In this document: positions 1-11,332 of the stretch, in pieces
Numbering within the stretch: the first letter of the stretch is position 1
Layout of the letters: the number at the start of each line of letters is the position of its first letter
DNA from: Haematobacter genomosp. 1
GTDB taxonomy: Bacteria > Pseudomonadota > Alphaproteobacteria > Rhodobacterales > Rhodobacteraceae
Length of the DNA: 64,000 bases
Reading direction: 5' to 3'
NCBI RefSeq assembly: GCF_002196855.1
Contig: NZ_NIPW01000025.1
Location: forward strand, 1 to 64,000
Position numbers and translations under genes: made by a program
The notes under the pieces: generated by a model
What the model saw: only the letters and a program-made list of their open reading frames with translations
What the model was told of the DNA's origin: nothing
Database searches by the model: none

Positions 1-41
1 GCAAACAGACCACATTTTTCACATTACCTTCACAACACCAC

Positions 42-50
42 TTATCCACA
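42..50 (+). other. DnaA box (TTATCCACA)
   Basis: This is a perfect match to the DnaA-box consensus TTATNCACA. It lies in a roughly 110-base A/C-rich, strikingly G-poor leader at the window edge, downstream of msrQ. A one-mismatch relative (TTTTTCACA) lies about 20 bases to its left. Such boxes cluster in replication origins, but one box is weak evidence and the sequence to the left is not visible. Confidence 0.4.
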
Positions 51-114
51 GAACACAATGCGCAAACCACCCACTCAAAGACACAATATTACCACGCACG
101 CGTAAGCGCAGGTT

Positions 115-735
115 TCACTCCCGCGAATCTGCCGTCTTCCGCCCCGTGCGCACGCCCTGCGGCCAGAATCGGAGGCCCAGAAGCACCAGGATGAGTGCGC
201 AATAGACCATGGGCTGCATGGGCCAGGATTTCACGACCATCAGATAATGCACGCCACCTGCCAGAACGGCAGCATAGGTGAGCCGGTGAAGCCGCCGCCA
301 TTGCGGGCCCAGCCGACGGATCGACAGGTTGTTGGATGTCATCGCCAGCGGGATCAGGAGAACGAATCCCGCCATTCCGATGGTGATATAGGGGCGCTTC
401 AGAATATCGGCCCCTGCCGCAGCCCAGTTCAGACCGATATCGAACACGAGCCATGCCATCAGGTGCAGCGCCGTCAATCCGAAGGCCGTCAGCCCGATGG
501 CCCGCCGGAACCGCAGCAGATTGAGACCTGTGAAACGGCGGAGCGGCGTGATCGCCAACCCGAGGATCAGGAGCTGAAGCGCGCGCAGCCCCAATGCATG
601 CTCCAGCTCCCGTACCGGATCGACGCCGATCGCCCCGGTAACCGCCTGCCAGAAGACAAACGCAGCCCAAAGCAAACCTGCCAGATAGATCGTCCACGTC
701 GGGACTCGGCGGAGCCAGCGGTTGACGCTTTCCAT
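115..735 (-). CDS. msrQ: MsrQ, haem-binding membrane subunit of the periplasmic methionine-sulfoxide reductase
   Basis: MsrQ (YedZ) is an inner-membrane b-type cytochrome that passes electrons to the molybdoenzyme MsrP for repair of oxidised methionines in periplasmic proteins. The 206-aa product is very hydrophobic, with about six membrane segments of the ferric-reductase-like fold and several His residues suited to haem ligation (for example around residues 90 and 140-155). Its ATG overlaps the msrP stop codon (ATGA), so the two are translationally coupled. Length and partner fit the family. The C-terminus ends in a short polar tail. Confidence 0.93.
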   Translation of the reverse strand: MESVNRWLRRVPTWTIYLAGLLWAAFVFWQAVTGAIGVDPVRELEHALGLRALQLLILGLAITPLRRFTGLNLLRFRRAIGLTAFGLTALHLMAWLVFDIGLNWAAAGADILKRPYITIGMAGFVLLIPLAMTSNNLSIRRLGPQWRRLHRLTYAAVLAGGVHYLMVVKSWPMQPMVYCALILVLLGLRFWPQGVRTGRKTADSRE

Positions 736-1619
736 CAGTAGTATTTCGTGAGGTCCATGCCCGAATAAAGGCTCGCGACCTGCTCGGCATAGCCATTGAA
801 CGGTTCAGTGTCCCGCCGGCCGCCGAACAGGCCCGCGCCGATGACCCTTTCCGTCGCCTGACTCCAGCGGGGGTGATCCACCTTGGGGTTCACATTGGCG
901 TAAAAGCCGTATTCCCCCGCGTTCTGTTCCTGCCACGCCGTTTTGGGCTGAGTGTCCGTCAGCGTGATGGAGACGATCGACTTGATCGACTTGAACCCGT
1001 ATTTCCACGGCACGATCAGGCGGAGCGGTGCGCCGTTCTGGTTCGGCAGCGGCTTGCCGTAGAGGCCGGTGGCCAGAATGGCCAGCGGATGCATGGCCTC
1101 ATCGATCCGCAACCCCTCCCGATAGGGCCAGTCTAGCAGGCGGCTGGACTGGTAAGGCATCTCGCTCGGGCGGTAGAGCGTCTCGAAGGCCACGTATTTC
1201 GCGGACGGCTGCACACCGAACTTTGTCAGCAGGTCGGAAAGCTGCACGCCCTGCCAGGGGATGACCATCGACCATGCCTCCACACAGCGCAGCCGATAGG
1301 TACGGTCGCGGACCGCCACGCCTTTCAGCAGGTCGGCAAGGTCATAGGTGCCGGGCCGGTCCACCAGGCCGCCAACCTTGACGGACCACGGGCTGACGGT
1401 CAGGGCCCCGGCATTGCGGGAGGGATCCTCCTTGCCGTAACCGAATTCGTAGAAGTTATTGTAGTTGGTGATATCCGACAGCGCGTTCGGCTTTGCATCG
1501 GTGGACCACTTGTCCGCGGCAAAGGCAGGAGAGGCGGCCAGCGCCCCCATACCGGCAAGAACCGCGCGGCGATCCAGCCACAGACGTTCAGGAGTGATTT
1601 CGGACCAGTGGAATTTCAA
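735..1619 (-). CDS. msrP: MsrP, molybdopterin-dependent methionine-sulfoxide reductase catalytic subunit
   Basis: MsrP (YedY) is a periplasmic enzyme that reduces protein-bound methionine sulfoxide using a molybdopterin cofactor. The 294-aa product begins with a Tat-type signal ([19 protein letters not shown], about residues 16-34). Cys112, in the stretch YRLRCVEAW, corresponds to the family's molybdenum-ligating cysteine. The oxidoreductase molybdopterin-binding fold covers most of the rest. It is the first gene of a two-gene operon with msrQ and reads away from clpB's 3' end. Tat export of a folded cofactor enzyme agrees with the twin arginines. Confidence 0.95.
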   Translation of the reverse strand: MKFHWSEITPERLWLDRRAVLAGMGALAASPAFAADKWSTDAKPNALSDITNYNNFYEFGYGKEDPSRNAGALTVSPWSVKVGGLVDRPGTYDLADLLKGVAVRDRTYRLRCVEAWSMVIPWQGVQLSDLLTKFGVQPSAKYVAFETLYRPSEMPYQSSRLLDWPYREGLRIDEAMHPLAILATGLYGKPLPNQNGAPLRLIVPWKYGFKSIKSIVSITLTDTQPKTAWQEQNAGEYGFYANVNPKVDHPRWSQATERVIGAGLFGGRRDTEPFNGYAEQVASLYSGMDLTKYY

Positions 1620-1710
1620 TGCCGCCTCCTCACGCTCTCAGGCGAGAACGGGATAATAGCGCGGTACCGGTGCAGGTCCGGTCACATTTAGCGGAAACCG
1701 GACAGGAAAA

Positions 1711-1734
1711 CGCCGGGCGGAGGTCCGCCCGGCG
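1711..1734 (-). terminator. Rho-independent terminator of clpB
   Basis: A perfect 10-bp G+C stem (CGCCGGGCGG / CCGCCCGGCG) with a 4-base loop lies 22 bases past the clpB stop codon. On the minus strand it is followed by GTTTTCC, so it reads as a terminator for clpB. Confidence 0.75.
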
Positions 1735-1756
1735 CTGATTGCGTACAACCGATGGC

Positions 1757-4375
1757 TCAGTGCAGCACGGCATGCGCCTCGGGCGGATGCTTCCGGGACG
1801 GCGACGCGACGCGATCCCCGATGATCAGCCCGTCCTCGCCCGCCGTCACATGCACGGTCGCACCATCCAGAACGTCACCGCCCAGCAACATCTCCGCGAG
1901 CGGATCCTGCAGCGACCGCTGGATCACCCGCTTCAGGGGACGTGCACCGAAGACCGGGTCATACCCCTCATCGGCGAGCCACTTCCGCGCGCTTTCGTCC
2001 AGCTCCAGCGTGATCTTCCGCGCCGAAAGCCGTTTCTCCAGCCGCCGAAGCTGAATGGTGACGATACCGTCCATGTCGGCCCGCGTCAGCCGGTCGAAGA
2101 TCACCATCTCGTCGAGGCGGTTGAGGAATTCCGGCCGGAAGTGCATCCGCACAGCCTCCATCACCTCCGCGCGCGCCGCGCCCGGATCGGACCCTTCGGG
2201 CAGCAGGGAGAGCGCCTGACTGCCCAGGTTGGACGTCAGCACGATCAGCGTCTGCTTGAAATCGACCCTCCGTCCCTGTCCATCGGTCAGAACACCGTCA
2301 TCCAGCACCTGCAGAAGCACGTTGAACACGTCGGGGTGGGCCTTCTCGACCTCGTCGAACAGCACGACCTGATAGGGCCTGCGCCGCACGGCTTCGGTCA
2401 GCACACCGCCCTCGTCATAACCGACATAGCCCGGAGGCGCGCCGATCAGACGGGCGACGGAGTGTTTCTCCATGAACTCCGACATGTCGATGCGGACCAT
2501 CGCGTTGTCATCGTCAAAGAGATAGTTGGCCACCGCCTTGGTCAGTTCGGTCTTGCCGACGCCGGTCGGCCCGAGGAACAGGAACGAGCCCAGCGGGCGG
2601 TTCTCGTCGTTCAGGCCGGCGCGGGCACGCCGCACGGCGTTGGAGACAGCGCGCACAGCCTCTTTCTGGCCGATGACGCGCTTGCCGAGTTCCTCTTCCA
2701 TATGGAGGAGTTTCTCGCGCTCGCCTTCCAGCAACTTGGAGGTGGGAATCCCCGTCCAGCGTTCGACGACTTCGGCGATCTGCTCGGGGCGGACCGCTTC
2801 CTCGACCATCATGTCGGAGTTGCTCTCTGCCGCCGCGAGTTTCTTCTCAAGCCCCGGAATGATCCCGTAGCTCAGCTCACCGGCGCGGGCGAGGTTGCCT
2901 TCCCGTTTCGCCTGATCGAGTTCGGCGCGCGCCTTGTCCAGCTGTTCCTTCAGACCGCGGGATTCCTCCAGCTTGTCGCGCTCCGCCTGCCACTTGGCCG
3001 TCATCTCGGCCGAGCGTTGGGTGAGGTCGGCAAGCTCCTTCTGGAGTTTCTCCAGCCGGTCCCTGGAGGCCGCGTCGTCTTCCTTCTTCAGCGCCTCCTC
3101 CTCGATCTGGAGTTGCAGGATCTGCCGATCCAGCGCGTCCAGTTCCTCGGGCTTGGAATCCACCTCCATCCGTAGCCGCGACGCCGCCTCGTCCATCAGG
3201 TCGATGGCCTTGTCCGGCAGGAAGCGGTCGGTGATGTAGCGGTGCGACAGGGTCGCCGCCGCGACCAGCGCGGAGTCGCTGATCCGCACGCCGTGGTGCA
3301 GTTCATACTTCTCCTTGATGCCGCGCAGGATGGAGATCGTGTCCTCCACCGTCGGTTCTTCCACCATCACGGGCTGGAACCGGCGGGCGAGGGCCGCGTC
3401 CTTCTCCACGTATTTGCGGTATTCATCCAGCGTGGTGGCGCCGACGCAGTGCAGTTCGCCCCGCGCTAGCGCCGGCTTGATGAGGTTGGCCGCATCCATC
3501 GCGCCGTCCGTCTTGCCCGCGCCGACCAGCGTGTGCATCTCGTCGATGAACAGGATGACCTCGCCCGCCGCCGCGGTGATTTCGGACAGGATGGATTTCA
3601 GCCGCTCCTCGAACTCGCCACGGTATTTCGCGCCCGCGATGAGCGCACCCATGTCGAGCGCCAGCAGCTTCTTGTTACGCAGGGACTCCGGCACATCGCC
3701 GTTCACGATGCGCAGCGCGAGACCTTCCGCGATCGCGGTCTTGCCGACACCGGGCTCGCCGATCAGAACGGGGTTGTTCTTCGTCCGCCGGCTCAGCACC
3801 TGCATGGTGCGTCGGATCTCGTCATCGCGCCCGATGATCGGGTCGATCTTGCCTTCCTCGGCAGCTTCCGTGAGGTCGCGGGTGTATTTCTTCAGGGCGT
3901 CATAGCCTTCTTCCGCCGAAGCGGAATCGGCGGTGCGGCCCTTGCGGATATCGTTGATCGCCGTATTCAGATTCTGCGCCGTGACAGCGCCCAGTTCCAG
4001 CGCATCCTTCGCGGCGGATTTCACCATGGCCAGCGCCATGAGGATCCGCTCAACCGGCACAAAGGAATCGCCCGCCTTCTTGGCGATCTTTTCAGCCTCG
4101 TCGAGAACCTGGCCAAGCTTCGGGTCCATATAGACCTGACCGGTATCGCCGGAGACCTTGGGCAGCTTGTCGATCGCCGCCTCCACACCTTCGGCAACAC
4201 GCGCAGGTTCTCCACCCGCGCGGCGGATCAGGTTGGCGGAAAGCCCCTGATCGTCATCCATCAAAGCCTTCAGAAGATGCTCCGGAGCCAGCCTCTGGTG
4301 GTTCTCGCGCATCGCAATGGTCTGTGCGGCCTGAAGGAAACCGCGGGACCGTTCGGTGAACTTTTCAAGGTTCAT
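1757..4375 (-). CDS. clpB: ClpB, ATP-dependent protein disaggregase
   Basis: ClpB is the Hsp100 AAA+ hexamer that works with DnaK/DnaJ/GrpE to pull apart heat-induced aggregates. The 872-aa product shows the Clp N-domain, nucleotide-binding domain 1 with Walker A GEPGVGKT, a long Glu/Lys/Arg-rich coiled-coil middle domain (about residues 400-530) that separates ClpB from ClpA/C, and domain 2 with Walker A GPTGVGKT. The start chosen is the ATG of [10 protein letters not shown], the usual ClpB N-terminus. An in-frame ATG 48 bases upstream only adds an atypical extension. The gene stands alone, and a sigma-32-like promoter can be proposed upstream. Confidence 0.98.
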   Translation of the reverse strand: MNLEKFTERSRGFLQAAQTIAMRENHQRLAPEHLLKALMDDDQGLSANLIRRAGGEPARVAEGVEAAIDKLPKVSGDTGQVYMDPKLGQVLDEAEKIAKKAGDSFVPVERILMALAMVKSAAKDALELGAVTAQNLNTAINDIRKGRTADSASAEEGYDALKKYTRDLTEAAEEGKIDPIIGRDDEIRRTMQVLSRRTKNNPVLIGEPGVGKTAIAEGLALRIVNGDVPESLRNKKLLALDMGALIAGAKYRGEFEERLKSILSEITAAAGEVILFIDEMHTLVGAGKTDGAMDAANLIKPALARGELHCVGATTLDEYRKYVEKDAALARRFQPVMVEEPTVEDTISILRGIKEKYELHHGVRISDSALVAAATLSHRYITDRFLPDKAIDLMDEAASRLRMEVDSKPEELDALDRQILQLQIEEEALKKEDDAASRDRLEKLQKELADLTQRSAEMTAKWQAERDKLEESRGLKEQLDKARAELDQAKREGNLARAGELSYGIIPGLEKKLAAAESNSDMMVEEAVRPEQIAEVVERWTGIPTSKLLEGEREKLLHMEEELGKRVIGQKEAVRAVSNAVRRARAGLNDENRPLGSFLFLGPTGVGKTELTKAVANYLFDDDNAMVRIDMSEFMEKHSVARLIGAPPGYVGYDEGGVLTEAVRRRPYQVVLFDEVEKAHPDVFNVLLQVLDDGVLTDGQGRRVDFKQTLIVLTSNLGSQALSLLPEGSDPGAARAEVMEAVRMHFRPEFLNRLDEMVIFDRLTRADMDGIVTIQLRRLEKRLSARKITLELDESARKWLADEGYDPVFGARPLKRVIQRSLQDPLAEMLLGGDVLDGATVHVTAGEDGLIIGDRVASPSRKHPPEAHAVLH

Positions 4376-4447
4376 GACAACTCCTTCCAAGCGCCCGGAT
4401 CGAATGCCTGCCATGCAGCACATTTCTCCCGAGCCTTCGTCGTTTCA

Positions 4448-4479
4448 AGATTTGGGAAGCGCATCCGCCGCTTGCAAGG
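4448..4479 (-). promoter_or_regulatory. Possible heat-shock (sigma-32-type) promoter of clpB
   Basis: Read on the minus strand, CCTTGCAAG is followed after 14 bases by CCCAAATCT, about 75 bases before the clpB ATG. This resembles the sigma-32 pattern (CTTGAA, then CCCCATNT). The match is imperfect; expected heat-shock control of clpB is the main support. Confidence 0.35.
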
Positions 4480-4557
4480 TGGCGCCGGCGCTTCTTTCTT
4501 GCGCGGTGGGACGAGCGGCATTAGGAAACGCGCGACCGTGAAAAAAGGGGAAACGCC

Positions 4558-5280
4558 ATGACCGCCGATGATCGCCTTATCGTTGCGCTCGACGTGCCCA
4601 ACGCCCTTGCGGGGCTGGATTTGGTGGACCGGATCGGCGATGCCGCATCCTTCTACAAGATCGGCCTCGGCATGCTGACGGGCGGAGGTCTCGCCCTTGC
4701 GAACGAGCTGAAGCAGGAGCGGGGCAAGCGCGTCTTTCTCGACATGAAGCTCTTCGACATCGGGGCGACGGTGGAGGCAGCCGTGCGCGGCCTTGCGCAA
4801 TACGATCTCGATTTCCTCACGGTTCACGGCGATCCGCATGTGGTCCGCGCCGCTGTGGAGGGGCGCGGCGGACATGCCACCCGCATTCTCGCGGTCACTA
4901 TCCTCACCTCGCTGGACCGGGCCGATCTGGATGCTGGCCTGATCCGCGACGGCGATGTTGCCGATATCGTGGTGGAACGCGCCTCCCGCGCGTTCGAGGC
5001 CGGAGCCGATGGCATCATCGCCTCGCCCTGGGAGGCCGCGATGATCCGCGCACTTCCTGCCGCAGAAGGACGGCTGATCGTCACGCCGGGCGTGCGGCCG
5101 GCCACTTCCTCCAGCGACGATCAGAAGCGTATCGCCACGCCTGCCCGGGCGATTGGCGATGGGGCCGACCATGTCGTCGTAGGGCGACCCATCTGGCGCG
5201 AAGATGACCCGCGCGCCGCGGCGCAAGGCATCGTCGCGGAACTCTCCTCCGTTCAGGCGCGGCACCCGAACCGGGCCTGA
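4558..5280 (+). CDS. pyrF: Orotidine 5'-phosphate decarboxylase
   Basis: PyrF catalyses the last step of de novo UMP synthesis, decarboxylation of OMP. The 240-aa length is typical. The catalytic Asp-x-Lys-x-x-Asp array is present as DMKLFDIG (Asp62, Lys64, Asp67), and the phosphate-binding end of the TIM barrel is recognisable in VTPGVRP and DHVVVGRPI. The start is preceded by AAAGGGGAAACGCC. It is divergent from clpB and convergent with a small membrane-protein gene only 3 bases downstream. Confidence 0.97.
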   Translation: MTADDRLIVALDVPNALAGLDLVDRIGDAASFYKIGLGMLTGGGLALANELKQERGKRVFLDMKLFDIGATVEAAVRGLAQYDLDFLTVHGDPHVVRAAVEGRGGHATRILAVTILTSLDRADLDAGLIRDGDVADIVVERASRAFEAGADGIIASPWEAAMIRALPAAEGRLIVTPGVRPATSSSDDQKRIATPARAIGDGADHVVVGRPIWREDDPRAAAQGIVAELSSVQARHPNRA

Positions 5281-5283
5281 GAC

Positions 5284-5544
5284 TCAGTTGGCGGGGGCAG
5301 CAGGCGCGGGATTGACATCGGGTGCCTGTCCCGGAGCGACGGACGGCGCCGTCTGGGTCGGGGTCGGGGTCGATGGGACCGTTTCCACCGGCGTGCGCCC
5401 CATCGTCAGGAAATACACGGCGACGATCACCACCACCGCGCCGATGATCATGTACCAGCGATTGGACCCGGTACCGGACCCCGGGTGCGGCGTGCCGGGC
5501 AGCGGTCCCTTACGCGGGGGCGGGCTGTTGTCGGGGATGGCCAT
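5284..5544 (-). CDS. Small Pro-rich single-pass membrane protein, function unknown
   Basis: I do not recognise this 86-aa product. It has a Pro-rich N-terminus, one clear membrane segment (about residues 30-47, WYMIIGAVVVIVAVYFLT) and a low-complexity Pro/Thr/Ala tail, so it is probably an inner-membrane protein with an extracytoplasmic tail. The ATG is preceded by a purine-rich ribosome site (GAGGAGGA). A weak EcfG-type promoter match lies about 30 bases upstream. It ends next to pyrF. Confidence 0.7.
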   Translation of the reverse strand: MAIPDNSPPPRKGPLPGTPHPGSGTGSNRWYMIIGAVVVIVAVYFLTMGRTPVETVPSTPTPTQTAPSVAPGQAPDVNPAPAAPAN

Positions 5545-5573
5545 GCGATTTCTCCTCCTCTAACCTCTCACGA

Positions 5574-5599
5574 AACCCCCTGGGGCGGCGGGATGTTCC
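5574..5599 (-). promoter_or_regulatory. Weak EcfG-type promoter candidate before the 86-aa gene
   Basis: On the minus strand GGAAC is followed after 17 bases by GGTT, about 30 bases before the 86-aa gene. The -10 differs from the usual CGTT in its first base, like the element before the ecfG gene itself. It is recorded because five similar elements occur in this window. Confidence 0.3.
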
Positions 5600-5648
5600 C
5601 TCGACCCATCGGTTGGACCATGAAACCGGGGGTTTTGGCATGAATCGC

Positions 5649-5677
5649 TTGACGGGAAGCCGTTTTGTCCTTAGACG
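5649..5677 (+). promoter_or_regulatory. Possible housekeeping promoter of rpmB
   Basis: TTGACG and TAGACG are separated by 17 bases, about 70 bases before the rpmB start. The -35 is good for alphaproteobacteria and the -10 is poor. Confidence 0.3.
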
Positions 5678-5747
5678 GCCCGCAACGAATTCAGGGTCCG
5701 GGTCCTTCCGCGCCCCTACTCTGCAATGTAATGTGAGGATCTGAACG

Positions 5748-6035
5748 ATGTCGCGCGTTTGCGAATTGACCGGCAAAGGGGTCATGACTGGTAACAATAT
5801 CAGCCATGCCAACAACAAGACCCGTCGCCGCTTCCTGCCGAATCTGAACGAAATCACCCTGATTTCCGATTCGCTTGGCCGCAGCTACCAGCTCCGCATC
5901 TCCGCTGCGGCGCTCCGCACGGTGGATCACCGCGGTGGTCTGGATGCTTTCCTTGCCGCGGCGAAGGACGATGAGCTTTCCCCGAAAGCTCTGAAGATCA
6001 AGAAAGAAATCGCCAAGGCCGCAACTGCTGCCTGA
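5748..6035 (+). CDS. rpmB: 50S ribosomal protein L28
   Basis: L28 is a component of the large ribosomal subunit. The 95-aa basic product begins [16 protein letters not shown] and continues with [15 protein letters not shown], the diagnostic L28 N-terminal motif. Its length fits the longer alphaproteobacterial form. The gene is monocistronic and followed by a strong intrinsic terminator. Confidence 0.98.
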   Translation: MSRVCELTGKGVMTGNNISHANNKTRRRFLPNLNEITLISDSLGRSYQLRISAAALRTVDHRGGLDAFLAAAKDDELSPKALKIKKEIAKAATAA

Positions 6036-6060
6036 GCGCTGTCCTTTCGATCCAGCAACA

Positions 6061-6084
6061 GCCCCGCTTTCTGCGGGGCTTTTT
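6061..6084 (+). terminator. Rho-independent terminator of rpmB
   Basis: GCCCCGC and GCGGGGC form a 7-bp stem with a TTTCT loop, followed directly by five T residues. It lies 25 bases past the rpmB stop. Confidence 0.9.
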
Positions 6085-6104
6085 GCATTTTGAGGTTTGC
6101 CGGT

Positions 6105-6392
6105 ATGGAAGATGCTGCGGAAAGACCCCGGGTGAGCATAGCCTATTGCACCCAGTGCAACTGGCTCCTGCGCGCCGCCTGGATCGCGCAGGAACTGCTT
6201 CAGACGTTCGGTGAAGATCTGGGGGAGGTCGCCCTGCTGCCGCGCACGGGCGGCATGTTCGAGATCAGGGCGGGCGATTCGCTGATCTGGGAGAGAAAGC
6301 GGGATGGCGGCTTCCCGGGCCCCAAGGAAATCAAGCAGCGCCTCCGCGATGTCATCGCGCCTGAGCGTGATCTGGGCCATACCGACCGCTGA
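6105..6392 (+). CDS. SelT/SelW/SelH-family (Rdx) redox protein, Cys form
   Basis: This small thioredoxin-like protein of the Rdx family contains a CxxC redox motif (Cys15-Thr-Gln-Cys18 in the chosen frame), where eukaryotic relatives carry selenocysteine. The 95-aa length and the tail (GGFPGPKEIKQRLRD) match bacterial SelT/W-like proteins of unknown substrate. I chose the ATG at 6105. An upstream in-frame TTG would overlap the terminator region. Its tail converges on the succinate-dehydrogenase assembly-factor gene 6 bases away. Confidence 0.85.
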   Translation: MEDAAERPRVSIAYCTQCNWLLRAAWIAQELLQTFGEDLGEVALLPRTGGMFEIRAGDSLIWERKRDGGFPGPKEIKQRLRDVIAPERDLGHTDR

Positions 6393-6398
6393 TCCGCA

Positions 6399-6602
6399 TC
6401 AGAAATCGATCGCGAGGCCTTTCTTCTCCCAATCGCCGTAACGGACCGGCTCCGGCCCGTCGCGGCCGCCCAGCTCCACCGGCAGGCCGGGCTTGCTCTC
6501 TGCCGCCCGCCGCCGCGCTTCTGCTTCGGCAAGCGCGCGTTGCGCGGCCGGGGGAAGATCGGCGCGTGCTTCGGCGCGCTGCTCGGAGCTGTCATCGGAC
6601 AT
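6399..6602 (-). CDS. DUF1674 protein, succinate dehydrogenase assembly factor 4-like
   Basis: The 67-aa product carries the C-terminal signature of DUF1674/SDHAF4 (ELGGRDGPEPVRYGDWEKKG, then LAIDF). In mitochondria SDHAF4 binds the flavinylated SdhA subunit and promotes assembly of complex II. The bacterial homologue is inferred to do the same. The N-terminal half is charged, Ala-rich and probably helical or disordered. The gene is a single minus-strand unit divergent from rsmB. Confidence 0.88.
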   Translation of the reverse strand: MSDDSSEQRAEARADLPPAAQRALAEAEARRRAAESKPGLPVELGGRDGPEPVRYGDWEKKGLAIDF

Positions 6603-6693
6603 GGGTCACCCCCTGCTTGTCTTGAAGGGCGGGATGCTATAGCGCCCCACCGGTCAAGGCAAGTCGCCGCCCGAGGGCGGGTCAGGAGGACGG

Positions 6694-7962
6694 ATGGAAG
6701 TCACCGGACTGGCGGCGCGAGCCGCTGCACTGCGTCTCGTGGACGGGGTTCTGACCGACGGTCGGCCGCTGGCTGACCTTCTGCTGCCGGATGGCCCGCT
6801 TCAGCGTGAAACGCCCGACACCCGCGCGCGGGGTCAGCGTCTGGCTCTTGCCACGCTGCGCAATGTCGATCGTGCAGACGCCGTTCTGAAGCCCTTTCTG
6901 CGGCGGAACCCTATCCCACCTGTCAGGAATGCCCTCCGCCTCGCGGTGGTGGAGATGCTGGCGGAAGGCGCTCCGGCCCACGGCGTCGTCAATGCGACGG
7001 TGGCGCTGCTCGGGAAATCGGAAAAGACCTCCGGGCATGCCGGTCTGGCGAATGCCGTGCTGCGCAAGGCGGCGGAGGCTCGGGACATCTGGGACCGGCA
7101 GCCGCCGCAGCGTCTGCCGGGCTGGCTCCGCGGACGGCTGAACTCGGCCTGGGGCAACCGGGCCACGCAGGCCATCGAAGCCGCCCATGTGGCGGGGGCA
7201 CCGACCGACATCACCCTGAAAGGCGCGCGACCGGAAGGTCTGGCGGCAGATGCGCTGCCCACCGGGAGCTTCCGCCTGAGCGGGACCGGCGCGCTCACCG
7301 CCCAACCGGGCTATGAAAGCGGCGACTGGTGGGTGCAGGACGCGGCCGCTGCCCTGCCCGCGCGCGGGCTGGCCATTCGCGACGGGGAGGAGGTGCTCGA
7401 CCTCTGTGCGGCCCCCGGAGGTAAGACGCTGCAGCTCGCCGCGGCGGGCGGCCGGGTGACGGCGGTGGACATCTCCACCCCCCGCCTCGAGCGGCTGAAG
7501 CAGAACCTTGTCCGGACCGGCCTCTCCGCCACCATCGTGGCGGCGGATCTGGAGCATTGGTCCCCTGCGGCCCCGGTTCCCGCCATCCTGCTCGATGCGC
7601 CATGCAGCGCCACGGGAACGATCCGTCGCCACCCTGACCTGCCCTTCGTGAAGGGCCCCGACAGTCTCCGCCCCCTGATCGCCCTGCAGGAGCGGCTGAT
7701 CGACCGGGCGCTCGGCTGGCTCGCCCCCGGGGGCAGGCTCGTTTACTGCACCTGCTCGCTCTTGCCGGAGGAGGGGGAGAAGCAGGTGGTCGCCGCTGTC
7801 TCCCGCCACCCGTCAGTCCGCATCGAGGCTGCAGCGTGGGACTTTCCCGGCATTCCGCTCGGCTGGCGCAGCCCCGAGGGGGGCTTGCGCATTCGGCCGG
7901 ACGACTGGGCGGAAATCGGCGGGATCGACGGTTTCTACATGGCCCTCCTGCGCCGGGAGTGA
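6694..7962 (+). CDS. rsmB: RsmB-type 16S rRNA (cytosine-C5) methyltransferase
   Basis: The protein is predicted to methylate C967 of 16S rRNA with SAM. The 422-aa product has an N-terminal NusB-like RNA-binding domain (about residues 1-150) and a Fmu/NOL1/NOP2/Sun catalytic domain. The latter has the SAM motif DLCAAPGGKT, the motif-IV cysteine in LDAPCSATG and the motif-VI catalytic cysteine in VYCTCSLLPEEGE. A GGAGGA ribosome site precedes the ATG. It opens the rsmB-heparinase-purH-lspA-bamF cluster typical of Rhodobacterales. Confidence 0.95.
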   Translation: MEVTGLAARAAALRLVDGVLTDGRPLADLLLPDGPLQRETPDTRARGQRLALATLRNVDRADAVLKPFLRRNPIPPVRNALRLAVVEMLAEGAPAHGVVNATVALLGKSEKTSGHAGLANAVLRKAAEARDIWDRQPPQRLPGWLRGRLNSAWGNRATQAIEAAHVAGAPTDITLKGARPEGLAADALPTGSFRLSGTGALTAQPGYESGDWWVQDAAAALPARGLAIRDGEEVLDLCAAPGGKTLQLAAAGGRVTAVDISTPRLERLKQNLVRTGLSATIVAADLEHWSPAAPVPAILLDAPCSATGTIRRHPDLPFVKGPDSLRPLIALQERLIDRALGWLAPGGRLVYCTCSLLPEEGEKQVVAAVSRHPSVRIEAAAWDFPGIPLGWRSPEGGLRIRPDDWAEIGGIDGFYMALLRRE

Positions 7963-8031
7963 ATCGCGAGCGTCGATGACAGCCGCCGCGCGGCGCGCTA
8001 ACCTCCGGCTGACCTGAGACGGGAGACGGGC

Positions 8032-9735
8032 GTGCGCAAGCGACAGGGGAATATGCTGGACGGGTTAGCGGCGCGGCTTGCTGCAGTCGGGCGCGTGGCA
8101 CCGCATGTCGCAACCCTGCCGCCGCCCCGTATCGACGGTGATCCGGCGCGGGGAGCGCGGCTGATGGCAGCCGCACGCTCGCCTCTGGATGCCCCCCGAA
8201 ATGCCCCCCGAACGCCCTTCGCCGAAACTGCGGCCCTTACCTTTCGCTGGCTTGATGACCTTGCCGCGCTTGGGAGCAGGGCGGCACGGGAACGGGCATG
8301 GCTGTGGGTGGAGGGCTGGGACAGGCAGACAGGCTGGCGCGCCGACCTTTCCGCAGGACGCCTCCGGCGCTGGATCGGACATGCGGAATTCCTGACCGGT
8401 CCCGGCAGATCGCCCCCCCGCGCGCTTCTTTCGGGCGCAACCCGCGAGATGCACTTCCTCCGGCGTCGCTGGAAATCCCTGCCTGAAGGACCCGCCCGGG
8501 TGGAGGCCCTGACGGCTCTCGTCACCGGCTCGCTGGCTCTGGCGCGGATGCGGTCCTTCACCGGACCTGCCGCCAGAGGGCTGGCGACAGAGGCGGCGCG
8601 GTCGGTCGATCCCGGGGGGGCCGTGGCTTCCCGCAACCCGGAAGAGCTGCTCGACCTGCTGACGCTGCTGCTGGAGGCCCGCGACGCGCTCTCGGCCGCG
8701 GGCCTGACGGTTCCGCCCGCCGTGGCTGACGCCATCCAGCGGGGCGCGCCCACCCTGCGCCTGCTGCGACAGGCGGATGGCGGACTGCCGCGCCTTCATG
8801 GCGGGGCCACACCCCCGCCCGGACGGCTGGAGCGCGCACTCCTTGCCTCCGGGGCGCGGGCCAATTCCATCGCCGGCGCCCCTGCGGTGGGAGCCATGGG
8901 ATATCTCCGGCTCGCGGCGCCGCGGACGACGCTCATCGTCGATGCGGCACCGCCGCCGATGGGTGCGGCCTCGCGGCTCGCCCATGCCTCCACGCTGGCC
9001 TTCGAGCTGACCTCCGGCCGACGGCCGCTGATCGTGTCGTGCGGGCCGGGGAGCGCGCTCGGCCCCGATTGGGAGAATGCCGCCCGCGCCACCCCGTCCC
9101 ACTCCGTTCTGGGCATAGAGGGACTGTCCTCCGCCCGGCTCGGGACCAGCCGGGACACGGAGGAGTTGCTCTCCGACGGGCCGCGAAACGTGCGGGCCGA
9201 GGTCACCACCGGCGACGATGGCCCGCTGCTCGTCCTCAGCCATGACGGCTATGTCGCGAGCCATGGCCTCACCCATGTGCGGGAACTGGAGCTTTCCCGC
9301 GACGGGCGGATGCTTCGCGGCTATGACGCGCTCGGCGCGGCGACAGAGGCCGATCGCCGGGTGCTGGAACGCGCGATCCTCAACAGCCGCCTGCAGGGCG
9401 TGCATTTCACCATCCGGTTCCACCTGCATCCCGCAGTGGAGGCTGAGGTGGAGGGAGAGCAGATCGTCCTCCGCCTGCCCAGTACGGAGGTCTGGATCTT
9501 CCGGCAGGCGGGGGCGGCGCGGATGTCGCTGGATGCCTCCGTCTGGCTCGATCCGCATCTTGCCGCCCCGCGGCCGAGCCGCCAGATCGTTCTTTCGGGC
9601 CTTGTGGCCGACAAGGCGGGCGAGGTGGGCTGGACGCTGGCGAAATCAGAGGATACTCCGCTGGCCATCCGCGACACCGAACCGGCGGAAGAGGAGCTTC
9701 CGCAGGCCGCCCGCGCCATCCGAGCCGATGCCTGA
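8032..9735 (+). CDS. Heparinase II/III family protein
   Basis: The 567-aa product has a helical N-terminal half and a C-terminal heparinase II/III-like beta domain (about residues 280-540), the fold used to cleave uronate-containing polysaccharides. The true substrate is unknown. In Rhodobacterales this gene sits between rsmB and purH, so it is conserved housekeeping or envelope biology rather than an acquired polysaccharide locus. No signal peptide is evident. The start is uncertain: GTG at 8032, or an ATG 21 bases later. Confidence 0.85.
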   Translation: MRKRQGNMLDGLAARLAAVGRVAPHVATLPPPRIDGDPARGARLMAAARSPLDAPRNAPRTPFAETAALTFRWLDDLAALGSRAARERAWLWVEGWDRQTGWRADLSAGRLRRWIGHAEFLTGPGRSPPRALLSGATREMHFLRRRWKSLPEGPARVEALTALVTGSLALARMRSFTGPAARGLATEAARSVDPGGAVASRNPEELLDLLTLLLEARDALSAAGLTVPPAVADAIQRGAPTLRLLRQADGGLPRLHGGATPPPGRLERALLASGARANSIAGAPAVGAMGYLRLAAPRTTLIVDAAPPPMGAASRLAHASTLAFELTSGRRPLIVSCGPGSALGPDWENAARATPSHSVLGIEGLSSARLGTSRDTEELLSDGPRNVRAEVTTGDDGPLLVLSHDGYVASHGLTHVRELELSRDGRMLRGYDALGAATEADRRVLERAILNSRLQGVHFTIRFHLHPAVEAEVEGEQIVLRLPSTEVWIFRQAGAARMSLDASVWLDPHLAAPRPSRQIVLSGLVADKAGEVGWTLAKSEDTPLAIRDTEPAEEELPQAARAIRADA

Positions 9736-9751
9736 GCCGAAGGATCTGACC

Positions 9752-11331
<1,580 letters not shown>

Positions 11332-11332
<1 letters not shown>

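Noticed and set aside
1739-3175. Long plus-strand open frame of 478 codons opposite clpB
   Set aside because: It lies wholly antisense to clpB, is Arg/His/Gln-rich without motifs, and is a by-product of G+C-rich codon use.
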